Shown here in pieces: positions 34,233-45,800 of a stretch of 64,000 nt of DNA. The DNA is taken from assembly GCF_027744825.2 (NCBI RefSeq), contig NC_071349.1:1240001-1304000 (forward strand), in the 5' to 3' direction. Positions within the stretch are counted from its first letter, which is position 1; the number at the start of each line of letters is the position of its first letter. A model generated the notes under the pieces. It was not told the DNA's origin. It saw only the letters and a list, made by a program, of their open reading frames with translations, and made no database searches. Source of the stretch: Synchiropus splendidus (lineage: Eukaryota > Chordata > Actinopteri > Syngnathiformes > Callionymidae). A program made the translations under genes and the position numbers.

Positions 34233-36126
34233 ACATGAAAATTACACCTCCGACTATAGCAGAAAGGGTCTTTCTAGTAGATCCACATCAAATCTAAGCT
34301 GTCTAAAGTGTTTTTCCAAAGTTATCAACATTTTTATGTTTGGCGTTCCGGAATCGACCTTATCTCAGGCTGAAAACGCGTTTTCTGCATTGTGCCATAA
34401 CTTTGCAGGGAAGCTTCAGAACATGAAATTTTAACCTCCCACTATAGCAGAATGGGTCTTTCTAGTAGCTGCACATCAAATCTTAGCTGTCTGAAGTGTT
34501 TTTCCAAAGTTCTCAACATTTTTATGTTTGGCATTCTGAAATCAACCTCATCTCAGGCTGAAAACGCGTTTAACGCATTGTGCCATAACTTTGCAGGGAA
34601 GCTTCAGAAAATGAAATTTTAACTTCCCACTATAGCAGAAAGGGTCTTTCTAGTAGTTGCACATCAAATCTAAGCTGTCGAAAGTGTTTTTCCAAACATA
34701 TCAACATTTTTATGTTTGGCGTTTCGGAATCGACCTTATCTCCGGCTGAAAACGCGTTTTCTGAATTGTGCCATAACTTTGCAGGGAAGCTTCAGAACAT
34801 GAAATTTTAACCTCCCACTATGGCAGAAAAGGTCATTCTAGTAGTTGCTCATCAAATCTAAGCTGTCTTGAAGTGTTTTTCTAAAGTTATCAACATTTTT
34901 ATGTTTGGCGTTCCGGAACCCACCTTATCTCAGTCTGAAAACGCATTTTACATATTTTGCCATAACTTTGCAGGGAAGCTTCAGAACATGAAATTTTCAC
35001 GTCCCACTATAGCAGAATGGGTCTTTCTAGTAGTTGCATATCAAATCTAAGCTGTCTGAAGCGTTTTTCGAAAGTCATCAACATTTTTATGTTTGGCGTT
35101 TCGGAATCGACCTTATCTCAGGCTGAAAACGCGTTTTCTGCATTGTGCCATAACTTTGCAGGGAAGCTTCAGAACATGAAATTTTAACCTCCCACTATAG
35201 CAGAATGGGTCTTTCTAGTAGCTGCACATCAAATCTTAGCTGTCTGAAGTGTTTTTCCAAAGTTCTCAACATTTTTATGTTTGGCATTCTGAAATCAACC
35301 TCATCTCAGGCTGAAAACGCGTTTAACGCATTGTGCCATAACTTTGCAGGGAAGCTTCAGAAAATGAAATTTTAACTTCCCACTATAGCAGAAAGGGTCT
35401 TTCTAGCAGTTGCACATCAAATCTAAGCTGTCTGAAGTGTTTTTCGAAAGTTATCAACATTTTTATTTTTGGCATTCCAGAATCGATCTTATCTCAGGCT
35501 GAAAACGAGTTGTCTGCATTGTGCCATAACTTTGCATGGAAGCTTCAGCACATGAAATTTTCACCTCCCACTATAGCAGAAAGGGTCTTTCTAGTAGTTT
35601 CACATCAAATCTAAGCTGTCTGAAGTGTTTTTCTAAAGTTATCAACATTTTTTTGTTTGGCGTTCCGGAACCCACCATATCTCAGGCTGAAAACAGGTTT
35701 TCTGCATTGTGCCATAACTTTGCAGGGAAGCTTCAGAACATGAAATTTTCACGTCCCACTATAGCAGAAAGGGTCTTTCTAGTAGTTGCACATCAAATCT
35801 AAGCTGTCTGATGTGCTTTTCGAAAGTTATCAACATTTTTATGTTTGGCGTTCCGGAACCCACCTTATCTCAGGCTGAAAACGCGTTTTCGGCATTGTGC
35901 CATAACTTTGCAGGGAAGCTTCAGAACATGAAATTTTAACCTCCCACTATAGCAGAAAGGGTCTTTCTAGTAGTTGCACATCAAATCTTAGCTGTCTGAA
36001 GTGTTTTTCTAAAGTTCTCAACATTTTTATGTTTGGCGTTCTGAAATCAACCTCATCTCAGGCTGAAAACGCGTTTAACGCATTGGGCCATAACTTTGCA
36101 GGGAAGTTTCAGAAAATGAAATTTTA

Positions 36127-39100
36127 ACCTCCCACTATAGCAGAAAGGGTCTTTCTAGTAGTTGCAGAGCAAATCTAAGCTGTCTGAAGTGTTTATCCAA
36201 AGTTATCAACATTTTTATGTTTGGCGTTCTGGAACCCACGTTATCTCAGGCTGAAAACGCGTTTTCTGCATTGTGCCATAACTTTGCAGGGAGACTTCAG
36301 AACATGAAATTTTCTCCTCCCTCTATAGCAGAAAGGGTATTTCTAGTAGTTGCACATCAAATCTAAGTTGTCTGAAGTGTTTTTCCAAAGTTATCAACAT
36401 TCTTATGTTTGGCGTTCCGGAACCCACCTTATCTCAGGCTGAACACGCGTTTTCTGCATTGTGCTATAACTTTGCAGGGAATCTTCAAGACATAAAATTT
36501 TCACCTCCCACAATAGCCGAAAGGGTCTTTCTAGTAGTTGCACATCAAATGTAAGCTGTCTGAAGTTTTTTTCCAAGGTTATCAACATTTTTATGTTTGG
36601 CGTTCTGGAACCCACCTTATCTCAAGCTGAAAACGCGTTTTCTGCATTGCGCCATAACTTTTCAGGGAAGCTTCAGAACATGAAATGTTCGCCTCCCACT
36701 ATAGCAGATAGGGTCTTTCTAGTATTTGCACATCAAATCTAAGCTGTCTGAAGTGTTTTTCCAAAGTTGTCAACATTTTTATGTTTGGCGTTCTGGAACC
36801 CACCTTATCTCAAGCTGAAAACGCGTTTTCTGCATTGTGCCATAACTTTGCAGGGAGACTTCAGAACATGAAATTTTCTCCTCCCACTACAGCAGAAAGG
36901 GTATTTCTAGTAGTTGCACATCAAATCTAAGCTGTCTGAAGTGTATTTCCAAAGTTATCAACATTTTTATGTTTGGCGTTCTGGTACCCACCTTATCTCA
37001 GGCTGAAAACGCGTTTTCTTCATTGTGCCAAAACTTCTCAGGGAAGCTTCAGAACATGAAATTTTCACCCCCCACTAGAGCAGAAAGGGTCTTTCTCGTA
37101 GATGCAAATCAAATCTAAGCTGTCTGAAGTGTTTTTCCAAAGTTATCAACATTTTTATGTTTGGCGTTCCGGAATCGACCTTATCTCAGGCTGAAAACGC
37201 GTTTTCTGCATTGTGCCATAACTTTGCAGGGAAGCTTCAGAACATGAAATTTTAACCTCCCACTATAGCCGAAAGGGTCTTTCTAGTAGTTGCACATCAA
37301 ATCTTAGCAGTCTGAAGTGTTTTTCCAAAGTTCTCAACATTTTTATGTTTGGCATTCTGAAATCAACCTCATCTCAGGCTGAAAACGCATTTAACGCATT
37401 GTGCTATAACTTTGCAGGGAAGCTTCAGAAAATGAAATTTTAACTTCCCACTATAGCAGAAAGGGTCTTTCTAGTAGTTGCACATCAAATCTAAGCTGTC
37501 GAAAGTGTTTTTCCAAACATATCAACATTTTTATGTTTGGCGTTTCGGAATCGACCTTATCTCCGGCTGAAAACGCGTTTTCTGCATTGTGCCATAACTT
37601 TGCAGGGAAGCTTCAGAACATGAAATTTTAACCTCCCACTATGGCAGAAAAGGTCATTCTAGTAGTTGCACATCACATCTAAGCTGTCTTGAAGTGTTTA
37701 TCCAAAGTTATCAACATTTTTATGTTTGGCGTTCTGGAACCCACGTTATCTCAGGCTGAAAACGCGTTTTCTGCATTGTGCCATAACTTTGCAGGGAGAC
37801 TTCAGAACATGAAATTTTCTCCTCCCACTATAGCAGAAAGGGTATTTCTAGTAGTTGCACATCAAATCTAAGTTGTCTGAAGTGTTTTTCCAAAGTTATC
37901 AACATTCTTATGTTTGGCGTTCCGGAACCCACCTTATCTCAGGCTGAACACGCGTTTTCTGCATTGTGCTATAACTTTGCAGGGAATCTTCAGGACATAA
38001 AATTTTCACCTCCCACAACAGCCGAAAGGGTCTTTCTAGTAGTTGCACATCAAATCTAAGCTGTCTGAAGTTTTTTTCCAAGGTTATCAACATTTTTATG
38101 TTTGGCGTTCTGGAACCCACCTTATCTCAAGCTGAAAACGCGTTTTCTGCATTGCGCCATAACTTTTCAGGGAAGCTTCAGAACATGAAATTTTCTCCTC
38201 CCACTACAGCAGAAAGGGTATTTCTAGTAGTTGCACATCAAATCTAAGCTGTCTGAAGTGTATTTCCAAAGTTATCAACATTTTTATGTTTGGCGTTCTG
38301 GTACCCACCTTATCTCAGGCTGAAAACGCGTTTTCTTCATTGTGCCAAAACTTCTCAGGGAAGCTTCAGAACATGAAATTTTCACCCCCCACTAGAGCAG
38401 AAAGGGTCTTTCTCGTAGATGCAAATCAAATCTAAGCTGTCTGAAGTGTTTTTCCAAAGTTATCAACATTTTTATGTTTGGCGTTCCGGAATCGACCTTA
38501 TCTCAGGCTGAAAACGCGTTTTCTGCATTGTGCCATAACTTTGCAGGGAAGCTTCAGAACATGAAATTTTAACCTCCCACTATAGCCGAAAGGGTCTTTC
38601 TAGTAGTTGCACATCAAATCTTAGCAGTCTGAAGTGTTTTTCCAAAGTTCTCAACATTTTTATGTTTGGCATTCTGAAATCAACCTCATCTCAGGCTGAA
38701 AACGCATTTAACGCATTGTGCCATAACTTTGCAGGGAAGCTTCAGAAAATGAAATTTTAACTTCCCACTATAGCAGAAAGGGTCTTTCTAGTAGTTGCAC
38801 ATCAAATCTAAGCTGTCGAAAGTGTTTTTCCAAACATATCAACATTTTTATGTTTGGCGTTTCGGAATCGACCTGATCTCCGGCTGAAAACGCGTTTTCT
38901 GCATTGTGCCATAACTTTGCAGGGAAGCTTCAGAACATGAAATTTTAACCTCCCACTATGGCAGAAAAGGTCATTCTAGTAGTTGCACATCAAATCTAAG
39001 CTGTCTTGAAGTGTTTTTCTAAAGTTATCAACAATTTTATGTTTGGCGTTCCGGAACCCACCTTATCTCAGTCTGAAAACGCATTTTACATATTTTGCCA

Positions 39101-39506
39101 TAACTGTGCAGGGAAGCTTCAGAACATGAAATTTTCACGTCCCACTATAGCAGAAAGGGTCTTTCTAGTAGTTGCATATCAAATCTAAGCTGTCTGAAGC
39201 GTTTTTCGAAAGTCATCAACATTTTTATGTTTGGCGTTTCGGAATCGACCTTATCTCAGGATGAAAAATCGTTTTCTGCATTGTCCCATAACTTTGCAGG
39301 GAAGCTTCAGAACATGAAATGTTCACCTCCCACTATAGCAGAAAGGGTCTTTCTAGTAGTTTCACATCAAATCTAAGCTGTCTGAAGTGTTTTTCGAAAG
39401 TTTTCAACATTTTTATGTTTGGTGTTCCTGAATCGACCTTATCTCAGGCTGAAAACGCGTTTTCTGCATTGTCCCATAACTTTGCAGGGAAGCTTCAGAA
39501 CATTTC
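36127..39506 (+). repeat. 3380-bp higher-order repeat, copy 1
   Basis: Eighteen monomers less 4 bp. Landmarks at 36403, 37689, 37908 and 39006 recur at exactly +3380. Shared rare changes include CTCCCTCTATAG, CATCAAATGTAAGC, GTGCTATAAC near 37401, CACATCACATC near 37669, ACCTGATCTCC near 38872 and a 6-bp deletion (CAGAACATTTCACC) at about 39500. Edges can slide by about 30 bp. Confidence 0.88.
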
Positions 39507-42500
39507 ACCTCCCACTATAGCAGAAAGGGTCTTTCTAGTAGTTGCAGAGCAAATCTAAGCTGTCTGAAGTGTTTATCCAAAGTTATCAACATTTTTATGT
39601 TTGGCGTTCTGGAACCCACGTTATCTCAGGCTGAAAACGCGTTTTCTGCATTGTGCCATAACTTTGCAGGGAGACTTCAGAACATGAAATTTTCTCCTCC
39701 CTCTATAGCAGAAAGGGTATTTCTAGTAGTTGCACATCAAATCTAAGTTGTCTGAAGTGTTTTTCCAAAGTTATCAACATTCTTATGTTTGGCGTTCCGG
39801 AACCCACCTTATCTCAGGCTGAACACGCGTTTTCTGCATTGTGCTATAACTTTGCAGGGAATCTTCAAGACATAAAATTTTCACCTCCCACAATAGCCGA
39901 AAGGGTCTTTCTAGTAGTTGCACATCAAATGTAAGCTGTCTGAAGTTTTTTTCCAAGGTTATCAACATTTTTATGTTTGGCGTTCTGGAACCCACCTTAT
40001 CTCAAGCTGAAAACGCGTTTTCTGCATTGCGCCATAACTTTTCAGGGAAGCTTCAGAACATGAAATGTTCGCCTCCCACTATAGCAGATAGGGTCTTTCT
40101 AGTATTTGCACATCAAATCTAAGCTGTCTGAAGTGTTTTTCCAAAGTTGTCAACATTTTTATGTTTGGCGTTCTGGAACCCACCTTATCTCAAGCTGAAA
40201 ACGCGTTTTCTGCATTGTGCCATAACTTTGCAGGGAGACTTCAGAACATGAAATTTTCTCCTCCCACTACAGCAGAAAGGGTATTTCTAGTAGTTGCACA
40301 TCAAATCTAAGCTGTCTGAAGTGTATTTCCAAAGTTATCAACATTTTTATGTTTGGCGTTCTGGTACCCACCTTATCTCAGGCTGAAAACGCGTTTTCTT
40401 CATTGTGCCAAAACTTCTCAGGGAAGCTTCAGAACATGAAATTTTCACCCCCCACTAGAGCAGAAAGGGTCTTTCTCGTAGATGCAAATCAAATCTAAGC
40501 TGTCTGAAGTGTTTTTCCAAAGTTATCAACATTTTTATGTTTGGCGTTCCGGAATCGACCTTATCTCAGGCTGAAAACGCGTTTTCTGCATTGTGCCATA
40601 ACTTTGCAGGGAAGCTTCAGAACATGAAATTTTAACCTCCCACTATAGCCGAAAGGGTCTTTCTAGTAGTTGCACATCAAATCTTAGCAGTCTGAAGTGT
40701 TTTTCCAAAGTTCTCAACATTTTTATGTTTGGCATTCTGAAATCAACCTCATCTCAGGCTGAAAACGCATTTAACGCATTGTGCTATAACTTTGCAGGGA
40801 AGCTTCAGAAAATGAAATTTTAACTTCCCACTATAGCAGAAAGGGTCTTTCTAGTAGTTGCACATCAAATCTAAGCTGTCGAAAGTGTTTTTCCAAACAT
40901 ATCAACATTTTTATGTTTGGCGTTTCGGAATCGACCTTATCTCCGGCTGAAAACGCGTTTTCTGCATTGTGCCATAACTTTGCAGGGAAGCTTCAGAACA
41001 TGAAATTTTAACCTCCCACTATGGCAGAAAAGGTCATTCTAGTAGTTGCACATCACATCTAAGCTGTCTTGAAGTGTTTATCCAAAGTTATCAACATTTT
41101 TATGTTTGGCGTTCTGGAACCCACGTTATCTCAGGCTGAAAACGCGTTTTCTGCATTGTGCCATAACTTTGCAGGGAGACTTCAGAACATGAAATTTTCT
41201 CCTCCCACTATAGCAGAAAGGGTATTTCTAGTAGTTGCACATCAAATCTAAGTTGTCTGAAGTGTTTTTCCAAAGTTATCAACATTCTTATGTTTGGCGT
41301 TCCGGAACCCACCTTATCTCAGGCTGAACACGCGTTTTCTGCATTGTGCTATAACTTTGCAGGGAATCTTCAGGACATAAAATTTTCACCTCCCACAACA
41401 GCCGAAAGGGTCTTTCTAGTAGTTGCACATCAAATCTAAGCTGTCTGAAGTTTTTTTCCAAGGTTATCAACATTTTTATGTTTGGCGTTCTGGAACCCAC
41501 CTTATCTCAAGCTGAAAACGCGTTTTCTGCATTGCGCCATAACTTTTCAGGGAAGCTTCAGAACATGAAATTTTCTCCTCCCACTACAGCAGAAAGGGTA
41601 TTTCTAGTAGTTGCACATCAAATCTAAGCTGTCTGAAGTGTATTTCCAAAGTTATCAACATTTTTATGTTTGGCGTTCTGGTACCCACCTTATCTCAGGC
41701 TGAAAACGCGTTTTCTTCATTGTGCCAAAACTTCTCAGGGAAGCTTCAGAACATGAAATTTTCACCCCCCACTAGAGCAGAAAGGGTCTTTCTCGTAGAT
41801 GCAAATCAAATCTAAGCTGTCTGAAGTGTTTTTCCAAAGTTATCAACATTTTTATGTTTGGCGTTCCGGAATCGACCTTATCTCAGGCTGAAAACGCGTT
41901 TTCTGCATTGTGCCATAACTTTGCAGGGAAGCTTCAGAACATGAAATTTTAACCTCCCACTATAGCCGAAAGGGTCTTTCTAGTAGTTGCACATCAAATC
42001 TTAGCAGTCTGAAGTGTTTTTCCAAAGTTCTCAACATTTTTATGTTTGGCATTCTGAAATCAACCTCATCTCAGGCTGAAAACGCATTTAACGCATTGTG
42101 CCATAACTTTGCAGGGAAGCTTCAGAAAATGAAATTTTAACTTCCCACTATAGCAGAAAGGGTCTTTCTAGTAGTTGCACATCAAATCTAAGCTGTCGAA
42201 AGTGTTTTTCCAAACATATCAACATTTTTATGTTTGGCGTTTCGGAATCGACCTGATCTCCGGCTGAAAACGCGTTTTCTGCATTGTGCCATAACTTTGC
42301 AGGGAAGCTTCAGAACATGAAATTTTAACCTCCCACTATGGCAGAAAAGGTCATTCTAGTAGTTGCACATCAAATCTAAGCTGTCTTGAAGTGTTTTTCT
42401 AAAGTTATCAACAATTTTATGTTTGGCGTTCCGGAACCCACCTTATCTCAGTCTGAAAACGCATTTTACATATTTTGCCATAACTGTGCAGGGAAGCTTC

Positions 42501-42886
42501 AGAACATGAAATTTTCACGTCCCACTATAGCAGAAAGGGTCTTTCTAGTAGTTGCATATCAAATCTAAGCTGTCTGAAGCGTTTTTCGAAAGTCATCAAC
42601 ATTTTTATGTTTGGCGTTTCGGAATCGACCTTATCTCAGGATGAAAAATCGTTTTCTGCATTGTCCCATAACTTTGCAGGGAAGCTTCAGAACATGAAAT
42701 GTTCACCTCCCACTATAGCAGAAAGGGTCTTTCTAGTAGTTTCACATCAAATCTAAGCTGTCTGAAGTGTTTTTCGAAAGTTTTCAACATTTTTATGTTT
42801 GGTGTTCCTGAATCGACCTTATCTCAGGCTGAAAACGCGTTTTCTGCATTGTCCCATAACTTTGCAGGGAAGCTTCAGAACATTTC
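39507..42886 (+). repeat. 3380-bp higher-order repeat, copy 2
   Basis: Tandem copy with all the rare markers of copy 1 preserved, including the 6-bp deletion at about 42880. I noticed no differences between the two copies in the parts compared by eye, which suggests a very recent duplication (or an assembly duplication). It is followed by TCTAGCAGTTGCAC at about 42914, where copy 1 is followed by TCTAGTAGTTGCAGAGC. Confidence 0.88.
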
Positions 42887-45800
42887 ACCTCCCACTATAG
42901 CAGAAAGGGTCTTTCTAGCAGTTGCACATCAAATCTAAGCTGTCTGAAGTGTTTTTCCAAAGTTATCAACATTTTTTGGTTTGGCGTTCCGGAACCCACC
43001 AATTCTCAGGCTGAAAACAGGTTTTCTGCATTGTGCCATAACTTTGCAGGGAAGCTTCAGAACATGAAATTTTCACGTCCCACTATAGCAGAAAGGGTCT
43101 TACTAGTAGTTGCACATCAAATCTAAGCTGTCTGAAGTGCTTTTCGAAAGTTATCAACATTTTTATGTTTGGCGTTCCGGAACCCACCTTATCTCAGGCT
43201 GAAAACGCGTTTTCGGCATTGTGCCATAACTTTGCAGGGAAGCTTCAGAACATGAAATATTCACCTCCCACTATAGTAGAAAGGGTCTTTCTAGTAGTTG
43301 CACATCAAATCTAAGCTGTCTGAAATGTTTTTCCAAAGTTATCAACATTTTTACGTTTGGTGTTCCGGAACCCACCTTATCTCAGGCTGAACACGCGTTT
43401 TCTGCATTGTGCTATAACTTTGCAGGGAATCTTCAGGACATAAAATTTTCACCTCCCACAATAGCCGAAAGGGTATTTCTAGTAGTTGCACATCAAATCT
43501 AAGCTGTCTGAAGTTTTTTTCCAAGGTTATCAACATTTTTATGTTTGGCGTTCCGGAATCGACCTTATCTCAAGCTGAAAACGCGTTTTCTGCATTGTGC
43601 CATAACTTTGCAGGGAAGCTTCAGAACATGAAATGTTCACCTCCCACTATAGCAGAAAGGGTATTTCTAGTAGTTGCACATCAAATCTAAGCTGTCTGAA
43701 GTGTTGTTCCAAAGTTATCAACATTTTTACGTTTGGTGTTTCGGAAACCACCTTATCTCAGTCTGAAAACGCGTTTTACATATTTTGCCATAACTTTGCA
43801 GGGAAGCTTAAGAACATGAAATTTTAACTTCCCACTATAGCAGAAATGGTCTTTCTAGTAGTTGCACATCAAATCTAAGCTGTCTGAAGTGTTTTTCCAA
43901 TGTTATCAACATTCTTATGTTTGGCGTTCCGGAATCAACCTTATCTCAGGCTGAAAACGCGTTTTACGCATTGTGCCATAACTTTGCAGGGAAGCTTCAG
44001 AACATGAAATGTTCGCCTCCCACTATAGCAGATAGGGTCTTTCTGGTAGTTGCAGAGCAAATCTAAGCTGTCTGAAGTGTTTTTCCAAAGTTATCAACAT
44101 TTTTATGTTTGGCGTTCTGGAACCCACCTTATCTCAGGCTGAAAACGCGTTTTCTGCATTGTGCCATAACTTTGCAGGGAGACTTCAGAACTTGAAATTT
44201 TCTCCTCCCACTATAGCAGAAAGGGTATTTCTAGTAGTTGCACATCAAATCTAAGTTGTCTGAAGTGTTTTTCAAAAGTTATCAACATTCTTATGTTTGG
44301 CGTTCCGGAATCGACCTTATCTCAGGCTGAAAACGCGTTTCCTGCATTGTGGCATAACTTTGCAGGGAAGCTTCAGAACATGAAATTTTCAACTCCCACT
44401 GTAGCAGAAAGGGTCTTTCTAGTAGTTCCACATCAAATCTTAGCTGTCTGAAGTGTTTTTCCAAAGTTATCAACATTTTTATGTTTGGCGTTCTGGAACC
44501 CACCTAATCTCAGGCTGAAAACGCGTTTTCTGCATTGTGCCATAACTTTTCAGGGAAGGTTCTGAACATGAAATGTTCGCCTCCCACTATAGCAGATAGG
44601 GTCTTTCTAGTATTTGCACATCAAATCTAAGCTGTCTGAAGTGTTTTTCCAAAGTTATCAACATTTTTATGTTTGGCGTTCTGGAACCCACCTTATCTCA
44701 AGCTGAAAACACGTTTTCTGCATTGTGCCATAACTTTTCAGGGAAGCTTCAGAACATGAAATGTTCGCCTCCCACTATAGCAGATAGGGTCTTTCTAGTA
44801 TTTGCACATCAAATCTAAGCTGTCTGAAGTGTTTTTCCAAAGTTATCAACATTTTTATGTTTGGCGTTCTGGAACCCACCTTATCTCAAGCTGAAAACGC
44901 GTTTTCTGCATTGTGCCATAACTTTGCAGGGAGACTTCAGAACATGAAATTTTAACCTCCCACTATAGCAGAATGGGTCTTTCTAGTAGTTGCACATCAA
45001 ATCTTAGCTGTCTGAAGTGTTTTTTCAAAGTTCTCAACATTTTTATGTTTGGCATTCTGAAATCAACCTCATCTCAGGCTGAAAACGCGTTTAACGCATT
45101 GTGCCATAACTTTGCAGGGAAGCTTCAGAAAATGAAATTTTAACCTCCCACTATAGCAGAAAGGGTCTTTCTAGTAGTTGCACATCAAATCTAAGCTGTC
45201 TTGAAGTGTTTTTCTAAAGTTATCAACATTTTTATATTTGGCGTTCCGGAACCCACCTTATCTCAGTCTGAAAACGCGTTTTACATATTTTGCCATAACT
45301 TTGCAGGGAAGCTTCAGAACATGAAATTTTCACGTCCCACTATAGCAGAAAGGGTCTTTCTAGTAGTTGCATATCAAATCTAAGCTGTCTGAAGCGTTTT
45401 TCGAAAGTTATCAACATTTTTATGTTTAACGTTCCGGAATCGACCTTATCTCAGGATGAAAAATCGTTTTCTGCATTGTCCCATAACTTTGCAGGGAAGC
45501 TTCAGAACATGAAATGTTCACCTCCCACTATAGCAGAAAGGGTCTTTCTAGTAGTTGCACATCAAATCTAAGCTGTCTGTAGTGTTTTTCGAAAGTTATC
45601 AACATTTTTATGTTGGGCGTTCCGGAACCCCCCATATCTCAGGCTGAAAACGTGTTTTCTGCATTGTGCCATAACTTTGCAGGGAAGCTTCAGAACATGA
45701 AATTTTAACCTCCCACTGTAGCAGAAAGGGTCTTTACAGTAGTTGCACTTCAAATCTAAGCTGTCTGAAGTGTTTTTCGAAAGTTTTCAACATTTTTATG

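Larger units (their letters stand above)
28010..36126 (+). repeat. Mosaic satellite segment between ordered blocks
   Basis: Patchwork of pieces seen elsewhere. About 28.0-30.1 kb matches 37.2-39.4 kb. About 29.4-30.65 kb matches a B-block part at 19.29-20.49 kb. 31772-34232 matches 21992-24452. About 34.2-35.0 kb is again A-like. The GAGTTGTCTG monomer pair at about 30.5-30.9 kb recurs at about 35.4-35.8 kb. No single period explains the order. No gene is seen. Confidence 0.77.
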
